A stretch of DNA of 64,000 nt from Trichoplax sp. H2 (Eukaryota; Placozoa; Uniplacotomia; Trichoplacea). A program made the translations under genes and the position numbers. Positions 1 through 13,737 of the stretch are shown piece by piece; position 1 is the first letter of the stretch; each line of letters opens with the position of its first letter. The notes beneath the pieces are model-generated. The model saw only the letters and a list, made by a program, of their open reading frames with translations, had not been told where the DNA came from and made no database searches. The stretch is taken from the NCBI GenBank assembly GCA_003344405.1, contig NOWV01000039.1:372001-436000 (forward strand), read 5' to 3'.

Positions 1-452
1 TTGAATATGTAACTATCGATCTTCAAGTAAGAGTTTTCTTTCTTGGTTAAAGTATATAAGCTGTTGGTTGTCAGACATTTTTCGGCGGGTGGATAAGATT
101 GATGAAGCCTGATCAATAGGATGCAGCCAGTTACTCTTTTATAGATTGAATTATTACATTTGAAGCATTTCTTCGAATCTTGGTGGATATCATGGTATTA
201 TAACGATGGATAAATTGGTCTAAGAAATTCAGGCTAAAAATTGTCCTCATACCAAGATTACACAGCAGCAGAAGCCTCCTTTCTTTCTGTTCTCTATTCT
301 TCAAAGGCAGTAAAAATGGCCGTTATTAACAATTTGAAAGTTTTATATGCAAAGTAACGTCTAAATATCGTCTTTATATAGAAATAGCGTTTTGGGAAAA
401 ATATTCAATCGAATGGCTGTTTATATTGGTAAGAAATGAGGACTCTACAGGA

Positions 453-2704
453 CTATTTCAAACCTTCTTCAGCATCAGAATCTTCGTCATCGGGATCTTG
501 CCTGTTCTCAGGAACTCTCATAACTGTTCTTCTTACACGCCTTACTTGTGGACTAGGCGTGGGGCTACTCTAATGATTTCAAATAATTAAAGCATAGGGT
601 TATGACAATGAATGAGGGCGATATTGATCTTGGTAGTTTACTTGACCTCTATCCCAACTAAATAGTTTATAGTTGATGATATCGATTTTTACTACTTTCT
701 GCTTTTTACAGCTTTTAGACATAGTAGAACGAAAGTTCATTCTAACCAAGTCATTTATACTTGATGAGTATCTATTTTATATTGTAGATCAAATTGAGCA
801 TATGCTGTACTGCATAATACTTTTTACAGTTCTATAGACATGATAGAACGGTAAGCAGTCTATTCTAACTAAATCATTCATACGAGTTTTGATGAGCATC
901 CATTTTTATATCGTCGATCAAATTGATTTAATACTACATGTTACTTACAAATATTAGATATGGTATAACGGTAATCTATCGTGATAGGTAAGATTTACGT
1001 CAAGAAACTTACACTCTGTCTTTCGGAGATTTCATCACCATCAATCTCATCTCGATTTATAATGGAATCATTGCTAGAACCATCAGTACTGAAATCGCTA
1101 CTGTATTGGTCGAATTCTTTCACAGGATACATCCTTTCTACAGTTTCTACATCAGGCACATTCGTTTTCCACTATGATAGTAAAATTGGACAGTATTAAT
1201 CTATTTCTCTATCTTATACAGCAGCTAATTCAAGCAAAATACAGTACCAACTTGCAATCATTGCTAATTCTATCTCATAAACTCTCTATCAATTCACTAA
1301 ACTCACTTTATTTCCAAATAAATTGACATAACTACGCGCAAGATTAGTTAGCCACGTAGCCATTTCAGAATAGCCTAAACTTTCGGCATATTCTAATGGG
1401 GTCTTATTTTCCTGCAAGTAGTGATCAATCCATTATGCAATGACAATGAATCTTTCTGGAGAAGAAATGAAGAGATTTTTATTCACATTTACCTTTCGAC
1501 AGGCAATATCTAAATCTGCACCATGGTAGAATAAAATTTGGACCATGAGAATATTCCCTTCTTTAACAGCGTAATGCACTGATGTCATGCCCCATTTCTA
1601 AAATAAGCGCATTAATAATTCATTAGTCAAGGAAGACTATCTTGCTGTTCTCCAATTTGATATTAAAATATTTTAAAATGACACTTTATCAACCTATTTT
1701 AAGCTCTAATGTAACGTAATGATTCTGTTAATAGCAAAGTAATAAGTAGAGGAAAAATAGCGCAGAACGGAAAGAGGCTATCAATCCCAATACAATATCC
1801 ATTCTACCAGTATATACTATTATCGCACTTTTTAAACATGCTAGTTAGAGAAAATTGACAAAGCTATACTACAATTCACAAATAAATATGCTATTATCAT
1901 TTATATACTAAATTGACCACTTTAAGTAATCTTATCAATACATTATAGCTAATTATTTAACAAAAGTACGCGAACAGAACTGTCTATTTTTATTTGGAGC
2001 ATTGATAAGTACTTTAATAGCTACCATATTTTTGCCAATCATGTATTAATGATCCATATGAAAATGAAATTTCAAGATAAATGCAGTTGATAGATTGAAG
2101 ATTACTGTCTTTTCATAATTTTATTAGCGTATTTAATGACGAATTCAATTGCAGTAGACTTACATTTGGTAAATTAGGATTAGCGCCATAATATAATAAA
2201 ACTTTTAGAGCATTCAGATCGTTACGAGCTGCCGCATAGTGCAATGCAGTACCATGTGGCTTCTCATTTCTATGCAAAGCAACCTGAAATTCAAATGAAC
2301 AATCATACGGATTCATTAAAATCATTATAGGAACTTTTATAACAGCTGCCAAACTATTAAAAAAGGCATAAGGTTAAATTGGTCTTTTAATCCATACATA
2401 TTTAGGTCCAAAAATATCAATTTCATGAGGATGGCTATTTAAAAACTTATCATCAATACTACGTGCTGCCTCATAAATTTCTCTTCTTGTTACTATGTTC
2501 TAATACAGATAGGGAAAAAATGAAAAAATAAAGTGAGCATTTCGAGATTCCTCTTTCATGAGTAATTACTAGTCAAGGGAAACTTTCGTACTATAGTAAA
2601 ATATATTCTGTTTATTAATAAAGACCGAACTATAATCTCAGTACAAATGATTACAGTAATATCTCCCTCTCTCTACTGACCTTTTTCTTAAAGAAAGAAA
2701 ACAT
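453..2704 (-). CDS. Small ankyrin-repeat protein (242 aa, 7 exons)
   Basis: Exons on the minus strand: 2704-2677, 2492-2398, 2283-2164, 1597-1493, 1411-1307, 1171-1013 and 569-453. All junctions are GT-AG and the phases close to 243 codons including the stop. Residues about 41-120 hold at least two ankyrin repeats, seen as the TALHYAAARNDLNALKVLL and SVHYAVKEGN segments each followed by a Y-H/Y-GA-D/N-x loop, then a third, weaker one (TPLEYAESLGYSEMATWL). The C-terminal 90 residues are acidic and serine-rich with a basic RRVRR patch, so probably disordered. There is no signal peptide or membrane segment. Ankyrin repeats bind proteins; the partner cannot be read and I do not recognise the family member. 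The start exon is the least certain part: it codes only nine residues (MFSFFKKKV) and was chosen because the ATG has a good context (ACC ATG) and its donor matches the next exon's phase. Confidence 0.72.
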
Positions 2705-5700
2705 GGTTCAAGTCCTTCTCTATCTTCAAATTAACTACCTGTAAAATAAATAATACTTGCCATGACGTATCCTGTTATAATAGACCTTTACGCTTATTAA
2801 CTCTATTACTATTGAAGAATACAAACTTACCAAACTATTTTAGAATTGGATAAATATTGTCCGTATTTATATCAATTTACTTTCTTTTTATTAAGTCCTA
2901 TAGCAACATCAAAAATCGTAAGCAGCAATTTAATACTACTGTATTTATATATTATGGTTTATTCCTGATGGCTCTAAATGATAGTTAGCTAGTAAGATTT
3001 TGACACGTCCATTAATACTAGTGATATTAGTTGAATGTCATAACATTAATGTCAAAGTATATTTAGAGATAAAACTGCAGGAATAATCGTGTTGTCAGAT
3101 AAAAAGATTCTTTATATTTTATTGCTGTTTTCCTTTACAATACGAAAGGAAGTTCTTGGTAAGGAAATCCAGATTTACATCAAATTTCCCAATTTAGAAT
3201 TAACCGGCATTTAAAAAATTAATAATGGAAGAAAGAATGGAGAAGCACCGTCTTAAAATAAAAAGGTTTCTTTGGTACTGGTATACCTAACATAAGAAAA
3301 TGGTAATGTTGATTTTGTCTCACAAGGAACTGGGTTCTGGTAACTAGCTGTATTTCTTTACAAAGGCCAACCCATAGCTACTTAAAAGTTAGAATGGATT
3401 CTTATGTACAAATGATAAATATGGAATCTGCTTTTGCTTTGCCTAAACTACTTTAATCCCATTCCGTAGCACCATAAATTAGAAACTGCGGTACAGAATT
3501 ATCGCTACCGAAAACACTGCCGTTCTATAGTTTTTGTCGTAGAATAATAAGCATTTGAAAGCAATAGAATGATAAACGTTGTATAGAATTTTGAATTGGC
3601 CAAACCATTATATGTTAGGAAGTTATATCGTAGCCGAAAAACACCACCAAAATGTTTTATTCTGACACGAAATAGTAAACATCCGAAAGGCTGTCAACAA
3701 TCCTTAATTCACAAATTATTCTGAAAGGCCATTAATTGTTATTACATACGAAAGATCGATTGAGAAGAGCTAGAACTAGCCTGCATTATGTCTTGACATT
3801 ATGTCATTAGTGAAATTGCTAAATATCCACAACATCCTAATATGCCACGCTGTCATTTAAATAAAACTCTCAGACCGAAATTTTTATTCTTGGAGATGCT
3901 TATGATAGACTAACAAAGTAAACAATATTTATGAAACTATTTTAAATTAGCAAATTATAGCTTTAGTATAAAGAAGTTGAAGTTTAACCGGTCTTTTTAA
4001 TTGATATTAATAGAATCGTCAAATATCACAGTATACTAGGCCGCTTTCATAGTATAGTACATGAATAGCTGTACTATTATGGCCATAAGGAAAGGTCCAG
4101 TTAAGATTTCGATGAAATGAAAAATTTCAGATCGGAATTTTCAGTCTAGGAGAAGTTTGTGATAGACCAGCAAAGTAAACAGTAAAATAATACTAGTTTG
4201 ACTTGCAAGTCGACGTCAGATGTTTACAATATCGAGAGTACAATCAGTTTAAAGCAATAATTAATATTTCGAATGGTAATAAAGGACGGAAGTTGACAGT
4301 TAAAAACTCCTTTCTAATAGCATAGTCGTCCAATTTCTGCACTTATTTATATTGCTTCAACATATGACTTGCACTTAAAGAATGGATAAACTAATTGATT
4401 CTACCACTGTAACGCAGGAAAGAATCTGGAGTATAGTCCTACTTATTGTATGAATTCATTTCTTTAAGTAACTTTGATCAATACTTTCAACATGATGATC
4501 ATTTTCTCCGTGAGAAAAATATTATGCTTCCGATTTCGGAACGAATTCGTATCTTAACAGGTAGTTGCAAATGGATACGTTAATTCTGTCGTCAATGCCT
4601 GACGTCTTCTCCCAAGACAAATATAGTTAAAGACTAATTGTAATAACATAGTTAGTCATACTTTAATTATCAACTTTAGATTCTCGGTGTTTCTTCGGAT
4701 AGATATGTTTAGATAGGCCAATGTGCACATACATAACACTTAGTTGTTAACGTAAACCCCGCTATGATAGGTCCGACACTTTCTAACCAAGATAAACATC
4801 GCTAGCAAGTGATCGTAATAATGGGACTAGTCTAGAACACTTTGTATATATAAAATTCAGCTTTTTCCCCGTTAAACAAACTATAGAATTAAACAAGATC
4901 ACGCCAAACAGAATCCTGTAACGTGATATTTACACAATAACTAGATCCTGGTTATGTTCGTAGAAATCAAAGCCAGTTAACATTGATAGAGGTATATCAG
5001 TGTATTTCTACGAGGACTATGAACGTAAAATTAACCTAAGGTGAGATATTTAAACTCTAATTCCAAATGTTAAAGCAGTAAAGGTGTCCACCGAACTATG
5101 GCAACTATAGTCATTCTAATAAATTTTTAAAGCTTTACTCATCTAAGATAATTAATATATCGGAAGTGGACCGTCTCTATGAGGCCGGACTTTTTTACCA
5201 GTAGAGTTAATCAATGCGATCAGTTACCGTATCCTAAATGCTACCGGCATTAAATTAGAAATAAAAACTGCGGCGTCCCAACTATTAAATTATACATTAT
5301 GGCTACATCGAATAAAAGAAACAGAATCTCGATTTCACTTCATAAAACCTGTTAAATTTTAAACCCAATGCTTAATAAAAACAATTATATCCTAGTTACC
5401 AGCGGTTTTTCAAACGTCCAACTTGTAACTACTTGTTGATCTTCAGGATTAATTCCATAGGAAATCCAAATTACCTTCCAATTTTAGATAATAATGTCAA
5501 ACTAGATTTTTTCTGTCAAGCTATAGTAATCTCATTTCCTTTAAGGATAAAGAAATGTAATTTTATTTCCCTTGGTGATTTAGTTTGCTTCGCTTAATCT
5601 CGGGTCTTTATTCAATATCAGTGCCCCTATAACCAAGTGCATCATCTGATCATATCCTATATTCTATACTCGTATATCTACGCAAATAAAACATTGGATA

Positions 5701-8700
5701 ATTAATGCATACCAGTCACACTAAATGGAATTCTTCGTTGGGATTCTTTTAATTAACAAATTAAACAAAACGCTTTTCATTAACGGTAACTTGACTATAT
5801 TAATTCCATATTTATATCGCCAATCACCGTGCGGCTGATGACAATCGAAATTTAAATGATAAATAAACCTAGCCAACTCGTCCAAATGACAATAAAAACT
5901 CAAATAATATTCTATTATCAAACTTTGTCGATTTTGTAGACGTCATCTTGGGTTTCCTGATTCATCATTATAATGATTTCATTATAATCTAATGCGTATA
6001 TTTTATATAGAAACGTGACGATAATTTAAGAACTATCTTGTTAACTTACTGTTTCAGTATTATTACCTGCTGTCTCTCTCTGTATTGTCTAGTTATGATG
6101 CATTATACTCAATCTTATGGTATGTAATTATTCTGATAAAAGCAACTTTATAGCTAGCAACCTATTGCTTTCACTATTTTAAGTTACATGTAAGCAACAT
6201 TATACCTTCTGCATATGTCTATAGATTTGGTGTGTAAGTTTGACGTATAGATGTAGATATCATATGGAGTTAATTAGCTAAATCTAGATATAAAGTGCTT
6301 TGTATTCTTTAAAGAAGTAAAAAACAATTTGTAAGTAAAGCATAAGCAGAATATCGCGGACTTAATATTTTATTGACATGCAAACTATAGTCTAATATTA
6401 AAATTGGCTCCTATTGTATTTTACCCTACGTCAAAGGTGTCAAGTAATTTACTCTTGCATATCTAGAAATCTATATTCAGATAATTTAGACGTGAAATTT
6501 CTTTTAATTTATTTATTAATTCGTCTATTATGTTTCTGTTCATTTGAACGGATTATTTACTAGTACTGTATTGCCAATAAACACATGCGACATACCATGT
6601 CTCGTATAATAATTTTATTCTACTTCTATCCAGTATGGATGCTATCGTCATCATATGCGTACATCGGCAAAAATCATTAATTTCGTAATACCTTCTGATT
6701 TGCTATAAAAACAACTCTAAGCGCACCTTAATACTGTCATGTTAAGTAATCTTGTAGCATCTTTTTCTATCACACAGATTCAGTACATTAGGAGAATTGC
6801 TCGTAAAAAATAATCAATAGCAACTCGAGGTACAGCTCTATAGCTCTTTAGTATCTCCATGCAGATGGTATGAGGCAATTTATTTCTATTTATAAAAGTA
6901 ATTCGATATAGCAGACCTAGATGTAAATTTAATGCCGTAAGTCGCGTGATAATATTTCGTCCTTTGATCTAGTCTATTCTTTATGGCAGATAATGGTATC
7001 GCTTTCTACATGTCAGTTATACCTTGTTAAAATCCCAATATTTCAGGCTACGAATATACATCCATGGATACCAGTGGATGTGCATACAATAAGTGCATAA
7101 GGTAATTTACTCATACCTATTGCGATAACTCGAGAAACAGCTTAAAGCATACCGGCACCTTCTATGTTATGAAATGACATATATTAAAAAATCTCTCCTA
7201 GGATAATAATGATTTTTGAGCTTATACGTATGCGTTGAAACTACAGGGACGGAAGTACCATAATTTTTTTTACACACTATGCTATCGAAATATGAAGGAG
7301 AAAATTTTTACGATCTGATGCTACTTAGTACACATTATATTTACATTTTGGACTTAGTAAAGGCCAGTAAACTAGCAGAGTTAATTAACGGTCTATATAA
7401 ATTAATTATCTACAGTATTCCAGCTGAGCATTTACCTACCTAGAGTTATACTGTACCACTTTAAAACTAGCTTGCTCGTATTAATGAATAGCTCAGCCCG
7501 TCTTGTGACTTATTGCTAAGAATACATTTGCATTGCCTTGATGTGCTATTAAATATCGTCTATTAGTACCAGTATCTATCCATTACGGAGAATGCAATCA
7601 CTTTCATGATATCTAATACAAAAAGTAACCAATATGTTCCAATCATGTGATAATATTATAGTAGTTATTATTAAGTATAATAAGAAACAATAATCTTGAC
7701 AATTGGGGAGCTAGCCAATGTCTCCATAAATTATAAATAGTAAATCATCAAAGTTTCCTTCAAGAAATTGGTTTCTTCAAAATTAGAGTAGGATAGAACA
7801 CGTAATTTTTCCTAGCTTATATCCGATACGGGATTTGAAGCTGAAGTTCTACTGTAGTTAGATGACAATTTATAATTGAATTAAGAATTATAATCAGCAA
7901 TTATTGCCTCTATTTTTCTATTGAAATTTATGCATACTTTATTAACATTATAACAACGGATAGGCTGTAAGACTATTGTTTCAATTTTATCCGTTATTAA
8001 CCCTATATGACCTATACTGGTACTGAGCTATACAATTTGTAATTTTGCTGCTACTCCTAAACGATTTAATATTAGATCGCGTATCCTACCTACCATCATA
8101 TGATGGCACTATGATCAATATTGCTAATTATGATATAATTTGCATTTAATATACGGCATGCATACATAAAATCGTAGGCGTAATAAACACTAAATCTCGC
8201 TTAGCATAGGAAATATCTGTTAATCTATGCTTGAAATAGATAGAAATAATAAAATCTATTTCTCAAGATATATCGAAGTAGCAAGAGGAACGCTTTAGGA
8301 ACGATTGGTATGTAAATTTCCATTACTTTCTGTGCTACATACGATATTCCATGAAATTTATCTCAATAAATACTTTCGGTAATCGATGCGGCCATTGTAT
8401 GCTATTTTTATCTTTATACATTATCTAAGCTCTTGGCAATTTTAATAAATGTTACATGAGGCATTATCGACATAGAGAAGATTTCATTTCTTATGATGAA
8501 ACCAAGATTTAGTTATTTTAGGACTCTGAAAAACTACTACTAGATGCTCAGTAGCAATCGAAAGATATTGTTTTAGTTATCAATAGAGCAATTTTTACTT
8601 CTTCCTTAGAGGGGACCATAACATGCAAGTTTACACCAAGGCTAATAAAATAGTCTCTGATCGCACTGCTTTATTTTTATTTTTATGTTATTTAGTGTAC

Positions 8701-9687
8701 TACTTCCTGAAACAGATTTAGATATTTACAGTTTAATTTATCTAGCAAGGTTAATCGTGTAAAGAAATGTACTTGCATATTTAATGACTACACTTACGTT
8801 TATATTATATTAGCTACTTTATTTTATACTATGCATGAGCTTTGAGCAATACTAAGTAAGGTTAGAAATTGTATTTCCCCACTAGTAATATGGAGAACAC
8901 TTTAACTATCGTAATAATACGGCATATTCAGTCATTTTTAAATACTGAAACGTTATTGACGGATGTCTAGCAGTAATTTAAATGCTGCTCCACTCACTTA
9001 ATTTAATTACATTCCAAGCCTTCTATGCCAGAGATTATAACTCGAAAAATTTTCCAATGATTATTAAGGGTAACTTTTAGTCACTTCTTTAGTTGCTATT
9101 GCTCCATTATTAATCATGCCGTATTCTTAAAATAGATTTTGACTCCTACATTTTAAACTTTCAAGCAGAATTGATCACGCAACACTTGCAAACTTAAGGC
9201 TATTATTATGTTTAGCTCAATACTCTAATTATATAGATATAAGTATTCTAAATCAAACCACGCAGAAAATACGTCAGCACATTAAAATATCGTCTTCAAA
9301 TGTAGCAAGCAAATTAGATATTATCATAGATAGATTGCAGCTCGATTTTTCCTTGTATAGCTGTGATATCTTAGCATTGAGATGGCTGAACCTACTATCA
9401 AAGTAATAAATTTGTCAATAAATATCTTTATAGGACGGGCTGCTATCAAGCCATATATTACAATATATCTACAATATAAAATAACACTTTCTACCATTCT
9501 AATAATAGAATATATAACTTTCTCTTAAGAATCGATTATATTAGTTTTAAAGCTGCAAAGCTGTGATATTGCTATTTATTGAATATCTTATTTAGTATTG
9601 TCAGTAGATTTATTGTTGGTTTTGTTTTATGCAGGAAATCAATTATATTTGTAAAAAGGTTTAGAAAAATTTTGAATTGGCGCAACG
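2705..9687. other. 7 kb divergent intergenic region, no gene recognised
   Basis: I found no convincing exon on either strand between the ankyrin gene and the CUB gene. Open frames are short; the longest (5721-5921, minus) has no recognisable domain. The DNA is AT-rich, with scattered weak self-similarities such as the pair at 3871-3930 and 4128-4192, which suggests old decayed repeats. Promoters for both flanking genes should lie at its ends, but no clear core element was seen. Confidence 0.4.
3871..4192. repeat. Diverged direct repeat pair, about 60 bp each
   Basis: 3871-3930 and 4128-4192 share an alignable core: CAGA(C/T)CG(A/G)AATTTT, then CT-GGAGA-G, then a GATAGAC-A-CAAAGTAAACA block. 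Identity is roughly 70 percent by eye. The period is about 257 bp. The pair is probably the remains of a tandem duplication or an old dispersed repeat. Confidence 0.5.
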
Positions 9688-12600
9688 ATGGAAAAATTGG
9701 TCTTTATCATGCCAGTTTTGGCTTACTTAGTGCTCGCTAGTGATATCATGGATGAAGGAAGTAGTCTTGGTATGAATCACTCTCGTAATAAAACTTTCTA
9801 ATCGTAAATTATTACAGTGTACTTGCAAATACTGCGATAGAACTACAATCATTTTATCCTATAATAAGTGATCGATGTTATGTACATAAAATCAAGCTCT
9901 AATACTGTATCATCAAAGCAATTCTGCATTATAGTCGTTATGATTGGCATACATTTACACACATAGCTATAAGAATAATCTTATACGGTAGAGAATCTAT
10001 CACTCAATCTCAAATTCATATATCTACAGTATTGCATCGTTGTACCTGAACTTGGCTCTTATGGGCTTAACTGATAATTTTAAAATATAAGCGTCTATTA
10101 ATTGTAATTAGATGAGTATGTCCTTATTTAACTACTATATATTATATTCAACCTAATTCTAAGACTGAATTATAATCAATTTTCTTACAATATTAGAATT
10201 TGAGTTGGAAGATTTCGATATCGAAAAACGCTGCGATTACGCTATCAAGCAGAATTATGGCAAAATTAAAAGTCCTAATTATCCGTTCTTTAATCCCAGT
10301 AATAGTTCTTGCAAATATGTCATAACGACGAGGGAAGGAAAAGTCGTTGCATGGCGCTGGAGCGATTTCGATTTACCACCAAAGGTTTTCGGCCATTGTC
10401 GAGAATCAGTAACAGCTTATGACGGTCAAGTTCTTGGCATTAATCAATATTTATTCACACCTATCTGTGGAAGATATTCCCTCAATTCGTTCGATTTTAC
10501 CTCCAGTGGTAATCAACTGAGCATTGTGTTACATGCAAAAACGAATCAGCCAGATATTGAGGTTTACCGGGGATTTTCTGCATATTTTTATTCAAGTAGG
10601 TGTCCTATTCAATGTCAGTAATGATTGATACAGTATGTAAAGTCGATATAAAATTTTTAGAACATATAGAAGACATGCAATCTTCATTCTGATGATCATA
10701 ACACCGTCATTTGTACAGATTGGCAGGCAATCAATCAGTTAACCTCCTTTTTGTATTGTCGTTATTTCTGCTTATTTCTAAAATTTACGGTACCTTAATT
10801 ACATCAATCTCTTTGGCCAATTTAAGAGAAATACAGTACTATACAGATTTGAGCTTACGATTTGCTATACAGCACAGCCGTAAACTAATATATAAACAAT
10901 ACATAAGCCAAGCTAGAATACTTTGAAAAACTTTTCTAGAATGTCGGATAGTTTTCTTACCTGATATTCAACGGCAATTAATCAATTTTATGCAGTTAAT
11001 AGGACACTAATTATTCAATTTTTTCAGAACCTTACCGATGTAATAATATGGTTTATAGGACTGCTTCGGGTGCTATCGTTAGTCCTCATTTCCCATTAGC
11101 ATATCCACCCAATCAGGACTGTATTTACAAGATCCAAGTTGCACCTGGCATGATATTTTCCCTCAACTTTGCTGAATTTGCTTTGGGAAGACCTGCGAAA
11201 CGTAATAATGTAAGTTCGGTGGAAAACTGCGACGATTATGTTGAGGTCTATGAAGGATTAATGGATCCAAGGCATCGTTACTTTAGACACTGTGGACTTT
11301 ATAAACCACCACAGATTTTATCCGGTGGCAATATCGCTTATATCAAGTTTCACTCTAGCAAGTCGGCGTTATCCTTATATACTGGCTTTAGAGCATTTTA
11401 TTCTGCAGGTATGCTATACGCCATTTTTATTGGATATTGCTTTATGATTATAGATCCATTAACAAAATAAAACAGAGAGATTGTAATTTGCTTTCCATTT
11501 AATGCTATATCTACACTCTCCAAAATATGAATTGTAAAAATCATTTCATAGTGAATTCTCTATGCGCGTATTAGTCTAACTACAAATATTTTGAGATTTC
11601 ATCGTTGAGTAGACTTTTCCGGTATGTAAAACAAAAATGTAAACAAGCTACCGTTAAATATTTAAAACTTATTTTGAAATATGTTTTGGGTGTTTTCATT
11701 TTTAGCATATCCTGATAAATGTGGATTACACTACGGGACTGCATCGGGAGCAATGTCTATCCCTGTAATACCACAAACCGATAACGTGGATATAGAATGT
11801 CAGTTCGTTGTTAAAAGTCGAGAAGTTGCCTATTATAAAATTCGCTGGCTAAGCTTTGGTATTGATATATTCAAGCATGGATGCGACAAAAATAATTACA
11901 TCGAAATTTATGACGGATTTTACAACAGAAAAGATAAATTACTAACCAAGAAATGTGATAGAAAGTTAGAGGAAATAAATACACAATACAATGAAATGTT
12001 GATACGATTCAAGATAGAAAAGTTTAATCCTACTAGAAACTTTAAATTTCTCTATATTGGAGGTAAGTAGAAGTCTGATTAAACTTTCCTATACTTTATT
12101 CTTGGTTACAAGTGGAATGATGTAATTCTTTACAAACTCATATAACGATAACTTGCATACGACTGATTTACTGCAGTGTTCGACTCTAGGAAGATCAAGT
12201 TAAAAATTTTTACTTGCAGTTTAGATAAATAAAATTTCTGATTCTACATTTAGCCAAATACTTTAACTATCTTTAGAAGTCTATAGATATCGGTGTGTGT
12301 GATCGATTTTAATGGGATTTAAATGAGTAATTATCATTGTTTCTAGGGTGAAATCTAATGCCGATTTTATTTGTTTCATTACAGTGACCGATAATACTGT
12401 TAAAGTAATTACGGATAAAAATCAAACTTGTACGACCAAGACGACAATTGTATATCGATACTCTGGACCAGAAATTATCAGTAGGGAAGTAACATGCAAG
12501 CCTTGTAAGTAAATCGAAAAATAGGATTATTACACAGAGGTACTTAAGTGTTATTAGCGTTGTACGTCGAAAAATACGAGTATTCAAGTATTCAAGACGG

Positions 12601-12819
12601 CTGGCTTCTCGTGTTTACTTTTTAAATTAATGTTCTTTTTTGTGCTTTAAAGTTACAATTGCTGGATTACCAGTTTGGGCATCGATTCTTATTGTTATTG
12701 GTTCCAGTATAGCAGGAATAGCACTCTTAGTTGGTGGTTATTGCGTGATTCGTAGGAGATCGAGATCGAATGAAAGCTACGGAAGGCTTTCAAGAAGCAG
12801 TAGCGATGGGTCCATTTAA
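9688..12819 (+). CDS. Type I membrane protein with three CUB domains (501 aa)
   Basis: Exons: 9688-9769, 10197-10595, 11028-11408, 11706-12062, 12385-12504 and 12653-12819. Exon 1 gives a signal peptide (MEKLVFIMPVLAYLVLAS). Exons 2, 3 and 4 each encode one CUB domain, with the family's cysteines and the Y-(V/I)-E-(V/I)-Y-(D/E)-G motif, clear in CUB2 (DYVEVYEG) and CUB3 (NYIEIYDG). Exon 5 adds a short stalk with two cysteines. Exon 6 codes a hydrophobic helix (WASILIVIGSSIAGIALLVG) and a short basic, serine-rich tail. Every intron is phase 1, the class expected for shuffled extracellular modules. CUB domains bind proteins or glycans, often with calcium, so a cell-surface receptor or adhesion role is likely; the ligand is unknown. 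No protease, LDLa or EGF domain is present, so it does not match a named vertebrate family. CUB3 is the most divergent. Confidence 0.85.
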
Positions 12820-13737
12820 CCGATTATGTTGTGCATCTTTCCTTAGTTAATACCGCTACAAAGATAGTTAAAGTGATAGCCTATATAAGTATTACTAAGT
12901 ACATGCTATTATTAGGCCATTGCTTTATTAAACTTAAGGGTAAAGCTAAAAGTAAGAAGCCTCTGCCACAGGATAAATAATGATTTCTTTAATGCATTTG
13001 CACTTGCTTGCACTTACCGTACTGTTGTATTGTAAATTTAATGTGCTGTATGTGCAGTAGCAGAGAGATTTTAAATTGTATAATCTTAATGTGAACAAGC
13101 TATTTGATATTTGTCATCTCACTTAGAGGGCGACTTAGATTCTATAACGCGAGCACTACAAAAATATGGATTTCTACGGTTATCTCAGATAGTAGATACT
13201 TGTATATCACTATATTTTCATCATTAACGTTGATTCACACAGTAACTATCCTGTTTTGCCAGCAATCATTTGATTGTATTCAAAATAACTGCATAAGAAA
13301 TTGTTCTTGAGTATTCCCGCAGGTCAGCTCGTAAAAATTAAAAATTGATTTACTAGCTTCATAGCTAATCCAAACTTCTGCCATATTGTAATGGATTATG
13401 TATTGCATTTAGCTCCGCTATATTATGTAATATTAATAAAATAATTTCAAAATATATAAATTTCGTACCCATATACAAGAGAGTAAGTTTGATGGATAAC
13501 TATTTCTGGAGCGCTTGTACGTAATCAACCTTAAGCAAGCAAAGTTTAGATAAATTGACACAAATCATGTCCTATCATTTATTTAGAAATATACTATGCC
13601 TTAGGCTCACCATGAAATTAAAATCTAAGGCCAAGAATTGAATTGTATGAGAATATACAGAGCTTAAAAATTTAATTACGTTAAAATTGCTATTACTTTA
13701 AAGTGACACTGCCAGCAGAGAGAATTCACAATCATAT
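12820..13737. other. Convergent 3' intergenic region (CUB gene / QTRT2)
   Basis: The two genes converge on 918 bp with no further coding signal; the small open frame at 13104-13310 has no domain or splice context. An AATAAA lies near 13435 on the plus strand (CUB side) and another at 13578-13583 on the minus strand (QTRT2 side). Confidence 0.5.
13578..13583 (-). terminator. Candidate poly(A) signal for QTRT2
   Basis: AATAAA on the minus strand, about 155 bp after the QTRT2 stop codon. Placement is reasonable, but the motif is common in AT-rich DNA. Confidence 0.4.

Noticed and set aside
5721-5921. 66-codon minus-strand open frame in the 7 kb gap
   Set aside because: No homology, no splice context, and length within chance for 7 kb of such DNA.
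10711-10926. 71-codon open frame between CUB exons
   Set aside because: It lies in an intron whose flanking exons join in perfect phase; no domain.
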